From a bacterium (lineage in GTDB: Bacteria > Pseudomonadota > Gammaproteobacteria > Burkholderiales > Thiobacillaceae), in contig WOUQ01000005.1 in assembly GCA_009772925.1 (NCBI GenBank), positions 62,001 to 126,000 of the forward strand: DNA of 64,000 bases, given 5' to 3'. Under the pieces are notes generated by a model. That model did not search any database, had not been told where the DNA came from, and saw only the letters and a list, made by a program, of their open reading frames with translations. Of this stretch, positions 56,649 to 64,000 are shown piece after piece. Position 1 is the stretch's first letter; the number at the start of each line of letters is the position of its first letter. The translations under genes were made by a program, and so were the position numbers.

Positions 56649-57299
56649 ATGATCCAATACTCCACCTCCACGGCCGTCAACCTGGCCCTCACCGTCCTGG
56701 TCCTGTTTTCGCTGGTCACCTGGGCCCTGATCTTCGCCAAGGGCTGGCTGCAATGGCGCATCCGCCAGGAGAACGCGGGCTTCACGCAACGCTTCTGGCA
56801 GGCCGCCGACCTGGCCGGCGCCGAGAAAATCGCCGGCGAGTCCTCCGGCGCCCTCGCCCGGCTGGCCAAACAGGGTTTCGCCACCCTGCGCCAGATGGGC
56901 GAGAGGAAGACCCTGGCCGACTCCGGCGATCGTCAGGCGGTGATGGAACGCAGCCTGTCGCAGCAGGTGCGCAAGGAACAACACACGCTGGAATCCGGGC
57001 TCATGCTGCTCGCCAGCATCGGCAGCACCGCCCCCTTCGTCGGCCTGTTCGGCACCGTCTGGGGCATCATGAACGCCATGGAGAACATCGCCCGCTCGGG
57101 TTCCTCTGGCCTGGAAGTAGTGGCCGGCCCGGTGGGCGAGGCGCTGCTCGCCACCGCCATCGGCATCGCCGCCGCCATCCCCGCCGTGCTCGCCTACAAC
57201 TACGGCGTGCGCGTAACCCGCCTGTCGGTGGCCGAGATGGAGCGCTTCGCCCACGATTTCATGAACCTGGCCTGCTGCGCAGAAGACAAGAAGGCCTGA
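56649..57299 (+). CDS. exbB: ExbB/TolQ-family proton channel
   Basis: 216 aa. Three membrane segments: ALTVLVLFSLVTWALIFAKG, LLASIGSTAPFVGLFGTVWG and LLATAIGIAAAIPAVLAYNY; the family motif GLFGTVWGIM is intact. With ExbD forms the motor that energises TonB. 1 nt before exbD. Confidence 0.93.
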   Translation: MIQYSTSTAVNLALTVLVLFSLVTWALIFAKGWLQWRIRQENAGFTQRFWQAADLAGAEKIAGESSGALARLAKQGFATLRQMGERKTLADSGDRQAVMERSLSQQVRKEQHTLESGLMLLASIGSTAPFVGLFGTVWGIMNAMENIARSGSSGLEVVAGPVGEALLATAIGIAAAIPAVLAYNYGVRVTRLSVAEMERFAHDFMNLACCAEDKKA

Positions 57300-57300
57300 C

Positions 57301-57750
57301 ATGGCTGTGCGGCCCTCCTCCCCTCTGGTCTCGCGGGAGACCGATTTCCAGGCGATGAGCGAGATCAACGTCACGCCCCTGGTAGACGTGATGCTGGTGT
57401 TGCTCACCATCTTCATGATCACGGCCCCCTTCCTGCTCCAGTCGGTGCAGGTGAAGCTGCCGGAGACCTCTCCGGTCGCCGTCCTCAAGCCCGCCCAGGC
57501 CCTGGTGGTCAGCGTGCAGCCGGACGGCAAGGCCTTCCTGGGCAAGGACGCCATCGAGCTGCCGGCCCTGGAATCACGCCTCAAGGCAGAGATCACGCGG
57601 GCGCCGGAACTGACGGTGCAGTTGCGCGCGGATGCCGGCGTGCCGTACGGCCGCATCACCGAGGTAATGGCCGCGGTCAGCCGTGCCGGCGTCGCCAAGC
57701 TCACCTTCATCACCGCGCATGCGCCGGGCAAGGCGAAAGAGGCGCGGTGA
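57301..57750 (+). CDS. exbD: ExbD/TolR-family motor protein
   Basis: 149 aa. MSEINVTPLVDVMLVLLTIF carries the essential Asp in the single membrane segment. Periplasmic domain KAQALV-like PAQALVVSVQPDGKAFLGKD, then RITEVMAAVSRAGVAKLTFI. Overlaps the TonB-like start (GTGA). Confidence 0.94.
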   Translation: MAVRPSSPLVSRETDFQAMSEINVTPLVDVMLVLLTIFMITAPFLLQSVQVKLPETSPVAVLKPAQALVVSVQPDGKAFLGKDAIELPALESRLKAEITRAPELTVQLRADAGVPYGRITEVMAAVSRAGVAKLTFITAHAPGKAKEAR

Positions 57751-59918
57751 AGCTACCCGTTCTCCTCCTCGCCCTGCTGGCCCGCCTGGAACCTCGCCAC
57801 TGGGTCGCGCTGGGCGCCAGCGTCGTGCTGCACTTGGCCGTCTATCTGGGCATGGATTCGCCGCCGCCGCCGGAACCACGGCCGGTGAGCTTCGAGATCG
57901 CCCTGGAGCCGCCCAAGCCCGAGGCGCCGACGCGCGCCAAGAGCCAGGTCAAGACCAAGACGGCCGACGCCAAGGCGAAGAAGACCCAGGCCAAGCGCAA
58001 GCCCGCGCAGCGCGAACCGCATACCCTGGAAGCCAAATGGCGCGGCGAGGCCCGGCCGGCGAAGGACGCGCCCAAGCTGGAACTGCCCGACGCGCGGACC
58101 CTGGGCGTCCAGGCCCCGCTCGAGGAGATCGTCAAACCCGCCGCCACGACACGGCCCACCATGGCCAAAGTGGACGCGAAGCCAGAAGCCGTCCAGACGA
58201 CCGAATCCCCCGCGGCAGCCCAGTCCGCCGCGCAAACCACTTCCCAGGTAGCCGAGGCAGCGCAGCTTGCCGATCCCGGTGCCGGCAGTGGCAGCCTGGC
58301 CAGCGCCGGGGGATCCGCCGGCGACCCGGGTATCGCCCTGGCCGCGAGCTCCAGCCTGAGCCGTGGCGGCCTCCACCCGGGCGGGCTCTCGCGCAGCGGC
58401 CAGGGCGCGGAAGCCCGCGCAGGCCTCGCCGCCAGCGGCGCCGCCGGACAGACCGGCGCGGGTAGTGGCAACCTGGCTTCCAGCGCAAGCGCCGGCAGCG
58501 GGATGCAGATCGCGGCGGGCAGTGGTGCCCAGAGCCAGTCCAGCCTGGAAGCCCCGGCCCTCACCGGCGGCGAACCGCAGGGCATCCGCCTGACCGCCAC
58601 CGGCACCCTGGCCGAGCGGGCCCAACTGCCGGCCGGCGCCGGCGCCCTGGCGGCGGGCCCGGTTGCGCCGGAATCGGGGCGGGCCGCGCCGCACCAGGCG
58701 CAAGGCGACGGCACGCCGCACCAGGCGCAAGGCGACGGCACCTCCCTGGCGAGCGCCCGGGCCGGCGGCGCGGCGGCACTGCCGCAAACCGGCGCGGACA
58801 AACAGGCTGGCGGCGGCGCCAGCACGCACAGCGGATCCGCTGCCGCGCGAGCGGCCGGTGTGGCCCCGGGCAAACTGGCCCGCGTCGGCGACGGCGGCAA
58901 AGATGGCCCCTCCAGCGCGACCACCCGGGCCAAGGCCAAGGTCGCCGGCGGCGCGGCCAGCGAGCGTGGCACGACGGCCGCTGGCGACGGTTCCGGCGCG
59001 GGCAGGGCCCTGGTGGCCAGCCTGGGCAGCGCCGACCCGTCTGCGGCGGGCAACCGGCGCACCGCCCTGAGCGCGCCCACCGGCGGCCCCGGCTCTTCGC
59101 AGAGTGGCAAGAGCCTTGGCCTGGCCCCCGGCGAGCCGGGCAGCAGTCCCAATCTGGCCGTCACCTTGCCCGCCCTGGTGGCGAAATCAGGCAGTGGCCG
59201 CGGCGATCGCAGTGGCGCCGGGGCGGGCGCCGGCATGGCCGCCGGTGGCGCAGGCAGCGGCGGCGCTTATCCCGGCACGGGGGCATTGCGTTCCGGTAGC
59301 GCCGATGGCGGCGGCGCCAGCCGGTCTGGACTCGCCCTGGCCGGCGGCCAGGGCGCTGCCACCGCGGTGCCCGCGGGCATGCGCGCGATCGCCGGCGGGC
59401 AAGGCGGCACCGGCGGCGGCGCCGCGAGCGGGAGTGGCAGCGGCCACGCCAGCCCCGGCATGGACCAGGATGGCGCGCGCCTGGTCGCGATCAAGGTCGC
59501 CGACCGCCAGATCATGCGGGCGGACAGCCAGTTGCAGGCCCTCGACGTGCTCGCCCCTTCCATCTACTGCCCGCTGCCTCTGCCCGGCCACAGCTTCCCC
59601 GACAACCGACCGCCCAAGCCCGACGTGCAGGTCAGCAGCCAACCCGCCTACGCGCCGGACAACCCAAGTTTCATCTTCCCCATCCAGGCCTGGGCCGGCA
59701 GCATCCAGGGCAAGGCCATCGTCCGGGTGGAAGTGCAGCCGGACGGCAAGCCAGGCCGCATGTGGCTGAAGCAGTCCAGCGGCAGCGGCCTGCTGGACCG
59801 CGACGCGCAGTCGCAACTGACCTTCTGGCGCTTCATCCCGGCGCGCAAGAACGGCCAGCCGGTGACCGCCTGGATCGACGTGCCGGTGGTCTATCGTTTG
59901 CAGGATGCCAAGAAATGA
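57747..59918 (+). CDS. TonB-like protein with very long Ala/Gly/Ser linker
   Basis: 723 aa from GTG 57747. N-terminal anchor HWVALGASVVLHLAVYLGMD, then PPPPEPRPVSFEIALEPPKP and a Lys-rich stretch. Residues about 150-590 are low-complexity Ala, Gly, Ser and Thr with little Pro, including a PHQAQGDGT tandem. C-terminal TonB domain about 625-720: FPIQAWAGSIQGKAIVRVEV, QPDGKPGRMWLKQSSGSGLL, FWRFIPARKNGQPV. TonB is normally about 240-280 aa with a Pro-rich linker. Co-transcribed with exbBD. Confidence 0.82.
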   Translation: MKLPVLLLALLARLEPRHWVALGASVVLHLAVYLGMDSPPPPEPRPVSFEIALEPPKPEAPTRAKSQVKTKTADAKAKKTQAKRKPAQREPHTLEAKWRGEARPAKDAPKLELPDARTLGVQAPLEEIVKPAATTRPTMAKVDAKPEAVQTTESPAAAQSAAQTTSQVAEAAQLADPGAGSGSLASAGGSAGDPGIALAASSSLSRGGLHPGGLSRSGQGAEARAGLAASGAAGQTGAGSGNLASSASAGSGMQIAAGSGAQSQSSLEAPALTGGEPQGIRLTATGTLAERAQLPAGAGALAAGPVAPESGRAAPHQAQGDGTPHQAQGDGTSLASARAGGAAALPQTGADKQAGGGASTHSGSAAARAAGVAPGKLARVGDGGKDGPSSATTRAKAKVAGGAASERGTTAAGDGSGAGRALVASLGSADPSAAGNRRTALSAPTGGPGSSQSGKSLGLAPGEPGSSPNLAVTLPALVAKSGSGRGDRSGAGAGAGMAAGGAGSGGAYPGTGALRSGSADGGGASRSGLALAGGQGAATAVPAGMRAIAGGQGGTGGGAASGSGSGHASPGMDQDGARLVAIKVADRQIMRADSQLQALDVLAPSIYCPLPLPGHSFPDNRPPKPDVQVSSQPAYAPDNPSFIFPIQAWAGSIQGKAIVRVEVQPDGKPGRMWLKQSSGSGLLDRDAQSQLTFWRFIPARKNGQPVTAWIDVPVVYRLQDAKK
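58690..58741 (+). repeat. 27-bp tandem repeat in the tonB-like gene
   Basis: Two copies of CGCACCAGGCGCAAGGCGAC + GGCAC (58690-58714 and 58717-58741), encoding PHQAQGDGT twice. Confidence 0.85.
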
Positions 59919-59925
59919 CGAATCG

Positions 59926-60046
59926 CCCCCCTCACCCCCAACCCCCGCTTTGCGCCCCACGGCTGGCGTTTTACCGCCAGCCGGCTGCGAGGGCGGAATG
60001 CGGTGCATTCCGATCCCCCCTCTCGCCCCTCAAGCGGGCGAGGGGA
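59926..60046. repeat. Degenerate REP pair and hairpin between tonB-like and sel1 genes
   Basis: 59926-59954 resembles the CCCTC..CCCCAACCCCCGCTTTGCG end of the REP family, and 60021-60046 holds CTCGCCCCTCAAGCGGGCGAG. In between, CGGCTGGCG/CGCCAGCCG (59960-59983) forms a hairpin that could end exbB-exbD-tonB transcription; no U-tract. Confidence 0.6.
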
Positions 60047-60090
60047 GCTTCAAGCGTCGCCGCCGCGACGTTCACGACAAAGGAACCGCC

Positions 60091-61587
60091 ATGAAACTTC
60101 GCGTGCCCGCCCTCCTCCTCGCCCTCTCCCTGCCGCTTCCGGCGGCGGCGCAGATGCCCCTGCCGGTACCCGACCCGATGCAGGCCATGCAGATGGCCCT
60201 GCGCTACTACCAGATGGCGGCCCAGGCCGGCGACCCCGAAGCGCAGACCAAGATGGGCTGGATGTTCGAGAACGGCCTGGGCGTAACCAAGGACATGACC
60301 AAGGCCGCCGAGTGGTACGGCCGCGCCGCGCAGCAGAATGAACCGGTGGGCCTCTACAACCTGGGCCTCATGTTCCTGCGTGGCCAGGGCGTCACCCAGG
60401 ACATGGACCAGGCCGCCAAGCTGATGACCGGCGCCGCCGAGCTCAACATGGCCGCCGCCCAGTCGCAACTCGCCGTGCTGCACGAACAGGGACTGGGCGT
60501 GCCGCGCGACCCGGCGATGGCCGCCCACTGGCTGAGGAAGGCCGCCGAACTGGGCGACGTGCCGGCGCAGAACAACCTGGCCATCAAGTACGCCACCGGC
60601 AACGGCGTGCCCGTCGACTTCAAGGAAGCCGTGGTCTGGTTCGCCAAGGCCGCCGAGGCCGGCAACGCCGAGGCGCAGGGCAACCTCGGCCTGATCTATC
60701 GCGACGGCATGGGCGGCATTACCCAGGACTATCTGACCGCCGCCAACTGGATGGCACTGGCCGGCAGCCAGGGCCACGTGCCGTCGATGAGCCGCCTCGG
60801 CTGGATGTTCGAGAAGGGCCAGGGGGTGCCGAAGAACATGACCGAGGCCGCGCGCTGGTTCAAACAGGCCGCCGACTCCGGCGACGCCGCCTCCGCCACG
60901 CATCTGGGCTGGCTACTGGAGACCGGCGCCGTCGGCAAGGCCGATCTGCCCGGCGCCCTTGCCCTCTACGAGAAGGCCGCCCAGGCCGGCGACGCCGCCG
61001 CCCAGAACAACCTGGGCCGGCTCTATCGCGAAGGCCAGGGTGTCACCCAGGACTTCGCCAAGGCGCGCGAATGGTTCCTCAAGGCCGCCGCCCAGGGCGA
61101 ACCCCTGGCCTGGTACAACCTGGGCCTGATGGCCGAGCAGGGCCAGGGCGTGGAGAAGAACGAGAAGGATGCGATGGACTGGCTGCGCCGGGCCGCCGAG
61201 AAGAACCTGCCCGCCGCCCAGGGCCGCCTGGGCTGGCTGCTCTTCAAGGGCGGCATGGCCGACGAGGCCGTCGTCCTGCTCGGCAAGGCCGCCGAAGCCG
61301 GCGACGTCGCCGCGCAGAACAACCTCGGCGTCATCTACGAGCAGGGCAAGGGCGTGACCAAGGACATGGCCGCCGCCGCCAAGTGGTACCGCAAGGCTGC
61401 CGAGGCCGGCGACAAGGTCGCGCAGCACAACCTCGGCGTGCTCTACCGCGACGGAACCGGTGTCGAGAAGAACGAAACCGAGGCCCTGGCCTGGTTCCAG
61501 AAATCCGCCGACCAGGGCTACGCCAAGGCCCAGCTCAGCCTGGGGCAGTTGTACGAGCGGATGGCGGGGCAGGCGCAGAAAAAGTAG
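60091..61587 (+). CDS. Exported Sel1/TPR-like repeat protein
   Basis: 498 aa from ATG 60091 after AAAGGAA. Signal VPALLLALSLPLPAAAQ. About twelve 36-residue Sel1 repeats (AAQAGDPEAQTKMGWMFENG, LGVTKDMTKAAEWYGRAA) fill the rest. Such solenoids bind proteins; often periplasmic. Downstream of the TonB system, which may be a functional link. Confidence 0.92.
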   Translation: MKLRVPALLLALSLPLPAAAQMPLPVPDPMQAMQMALRYYQMAAQAGDPEAQTKMGWMFENGLGVTKDMTKAAEWYGRAAQQNEPVGLYNLGLMFLRGQGVTQDMDQAAKLMTGAAELNMAAAQSQLAVLHEQGLGVPRDPAMAAHWLRKAAELGDVPAQNNLAIKYATGNGVPVDFKEAVVWFAKAAEAGNAEAQGNLGLIYRDGMGGITQDYLTAANWMALAGSQGHVPSMSRLGWMFEKGQGVPKNMTEAARWFKQAADSGDAASATHLGWLLETGAVGKADLPGALALYEKAAQAGDAAAQNNLGRLYREGQGVTQDFAKAREWFLKAAAQGEPLAWYNLGLMAEQGQGVEKNEKDAMDWLRRAAEKNLPAAQGRLGWLLFKGGMADEAVVLLGKAAEAGDVAAQNNLGVIYEQGKGVTKDMAAAAKWYRKAAEAGDKVAQHNLGVLYRDGTGVEKNETEALAWFQKSADQGYAKAQLSLGQLYERMAGQAQKK

Positions 61588-61627
61588 CGCGCATGGCGTC
61601 ACATCTCCGTAGCCAAAGCACCCAGCC

Positions 61628-62395
61628 ATGACTGACGAACTGCACGAGCGGTACCCGAATCTGTTTTTCGAGGTGTACGAAGCCCTGCCCAGGCAAGGCC
61701 CCGGCGACCGCGCCAGCGCGGCGAGGGCGCTCGGCCTGTGCGGGACATTGCCGCCGTCGCCGGTGGTGCTCGACCTGGGCTGCGGCGTCGGCGGGCAAAC
61801 CCTCTATCTGGCGGAACTCACGGCCGGCCGCATCCTGGCCCTGGACACGCACGCGCCCAGCATCGAACGCCTGCGCGCGACCCTCGCCGAGCGCGGCCTG
61901 GCGCACCGGGTCGAGGCGCGGGTGGCGGACATGGCGGCGCCGGGACTGGCGCCAGCCAGCTTCGATCTGGTCTGGTCGGAAGGCGCGCTCTACAACATCG
62001 GCCTCGACCACGCCCTGCGCAATATCCATGCGCTGCTGCGCCCCGGCGGCCATCTCGTCTTCACCGACGCGGTCTGGCGCAAGGAGGACCCGCCCGCCGA
62101 GGTCCGGGCCGGCTTCGACCAGGATTACCCGGCCATGGCATGGACCGGCGACGTGCTGGCGACCATCGAACGACACGAGTTTGCCGTGCTGGGGCACTTC
62201 ACCCTGCCGGACGAGGCATGGTGGACCGATTTCTACACGCCGATGCTGGCGCGCATCGAGGCCTTGCGCCGGCAGTACGCCGGCGACGCGGAAGCCGCCG
62301 GCGTGCTTGACCAACTCGCGCGCGAACCGGAACTGCATCGCCTCTATTCCGACTATTACGCCTACGAGTATTTCGTCGCGAGCCGGCCTGCCTGA
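61628..62395 (+). CDS. SAM-dependent methyltransferase, class I
   Basis: 255 aa. SAM site VVLDLGCGVGGQTLYLAEL (about 46-64), then ALDTHAPSIERLRATL and SFDLVWSEGALYNIGLDHAL. Substrate domain not recognised. 40 nt after the Sel1 gene. Confidence 0.85.
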   Translation: MTDELHERYPNLFFEVYEALPRQGPGDRASAARALGLCGTLPPSPVVLDLGCGVGGQTLYLAELTAGRILALDTHAPSIERLRATLAERGLAHRVEARVADMAAPGLAPASFDLVWSEGALYNIGLDHALRNIHALLRPGGHLVFTDAVWRKEDPPAEVRAGFDQDYPAMAWTGDVLATIERHEFAVLGHFTLPDEAWWTDFYTPMLARIEALRRQYAGDAEAAGVLDQLAREPELHRLYSDYYAYEYFVASRPA

Positions 62396-62510
62396 GCCGA
62401 CCGCCTCGCCGGACACGGCGGCGGAGTCCCCCTTGTGGTGCCGGGGTTGCATCCCCACCCTATAGGGCGAGAATCCCGCATCCACGTCAAACCCTGCATC
62501 GAGACCCGCC

Positions 62511-63323
62511 TTGGACGCCCACGCCCTCGCTCCCGAAGAGCACTTCATCCAAAAAGAACCTTATTACGAACCGGTCGGCAACGAGATCGCCATCTTCGAG
62601 GCGGCCTACCGGCACAAGCTGCCGATCCTGCTGAAGGGCCCCACCGGCTGCGGCAAGACCCGCTTCATGGAGTACATGGCCTGGCGCCTGAAGCGGCCGC
62701 TGATCACGGTGTCCTGCCATGACGACCTCACCGCCTCCGATCTCGTCGGCCGCTACCTGGTGAAGAGCGGCGAGACGGTTTGGGTGGACGGTCCCCTGAC
62801 CCGGGCGGTGCGGGTAGGCGGCATCTGCTACCTGGACGAGATCGTCGAGGCGCGCAAGGACACCATGGTGGTCATCCACCCCCTCGCCGACGACCGCCGC
62901 ACCCTGCCCATGGAAAAGCTGGGCCAGCTGCTGGAGGCGCCGGAGGACTTCTGCCTGGCCATCTCCTACAACCCGGGCTACCAGAGCGTGATGAAGGACC
63001 TCAAGCAGTCCACCCGGCAGCGCTTCGTCGCCCTGGAGTTCGACTACCCTGCGGCGGAGCTCGAACGCAAGATCGTCGCCGCCGAATCCGGCGTCGACAT
63101 GGCGCTCGCCGACAAGCTGGTGAAGTTCGCGCGCATGACCCGCAACCTGAAGGGCAGCGGCCTCGAGGAAGGCGCCTCCACCCGCCTGCTGGTGCACGCC
63201 GGCAAGCTCATCTCCGGCGGCATCGACCCGGTCACCGCCTGCCGCGGCGCCGTGGCCCAGGCGGTGACGGACGACGCGGACATGCTGGCGGCCATCCAGG
63301 AATTGTCCTCCTCCATCTTTTGA
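62511..63323 (+). CDS. CbbQ/NirQ/NorQ-type MoxR AAA+ ATPase
   Basis: 270 aa from TTG 62511 ([25 protein letters not shown], part: [17 protein letters not shown]), chosen because the family begins this way; no upstream ATG. Walker A GPTGCGKT (43-50), Walker B GICYLDEI (about 105), sensor [20 protein letters not shown]. With a VWA partner (CbbO/NorD) such ATPases activate RuBisCO or nitric oxide reductase. The partner is not in the window, so the client is unknown. Confidence 0.88.
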   Translation: MDAHALAPEEHFIQKEPYYEPVGNEIAIFEAAYRHKLPILLKGPTGCGKTRFMEYMAWRLKRPLITVSCHDDLTASDLVGRYLVKSGETVWVDGPLTRAVRVGGICYLDEIVEARKDTMVVIHPLADDRRTLPMEKLGQLLEAPEDFCLAISYNPGYQSVMKDLKQSTRQRFVALEFDYPAAELERKIVAAESGVDMALADKLVKFARMTRNLKGSGLEEGASTRLLVHAGKLISGGIDPVTACRGAVAQAVTDDADMLAAIQELSSSIF

Positions 63324-63368
63324 CCAGCTCATGAACATGAGCCTATACTTGGTCAAGTACATGGATAG

Positions 63369-64000
<632 letters not shown>

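Overview
The window looks like a GC-rich betaproteobacterial chromosome, probably Rhodocyclales/Nitrosomonadales-like. The evidence is the dusB-fis-purH-purD-hemF gene order, an assimilatory nitrate cluster under a NasT/ANTAR regulator, a PEP-CTERM protein, a CbbQ-type ATPase and many interspersed REP-like palindromes. Names come from reading protein motifs; no search was run.

Layout. 1-9.7 kb, all minus: partial penicillin-binding protein, hemF, CBS protein, tsaC, purD, purH, fis, dusB. 9.8-20.7 kb, minus: nitrate/nitrite assimilation (nrtABD, two DUF302 proteins, nasT, nasA, nirD, nirB). Both nrtA and nirB have a sigma-54 promoter followed by a leader with ANTAR-type hexaloop hairpins and an intrinsic terminator. 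21-33.1 kb: type I-C CRISPR-Cas (cas3-5-8-7, cas4, cas1-2) with an internal cas11c start, three toxin-antitoxin (TA) modules lodged between the cas genes, and an array of 29 repeats. 33.1-37.7 kb: Anbu proteasome-like peptidase, divergent from a circularly permuted ATP-grasp/alpha-E/VOC-like operon. 37.7-40.9 kb: accessory island of three TA modules plus debris of an IS66 accessory gene, hsdM, hsdR and glycogen phosphorylase. 40.9-50.4 kb, minus: glgP, then transglutaminase, an ATP-grasp/alpha-E fusion and a transglutaminase-DUF2126 protein. 50.8-64 kb: PDC sensor protein, cytochrome c, MITE-like repeat, degenerate FeoB, PEP-CTERM protein, lipoprotein, ExbB/ExbD/TonB-like set, Sel1 protein, methyltransferase, CbbQ-like ATPase and a Phd/VapC pair cut by the window end.

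How it fits together. Sigma-54 -24/-12 elements (TGGC-N8-TGC core) precede nrtA, nirB, anbu, the ATP-grasp operon and the DUF2126 operon; NtrC-like GCAC-N7-GTGC dyads lie near nirB and DUF2126. I infer that the poorly understood Anbu/amidoligase/transglutaminase system is co-regulated with nitrate assimilation under nitrogen limitation. The CRISPR locus and the TA/restriction debris form a defence region between these nitrogen-linked blocks.
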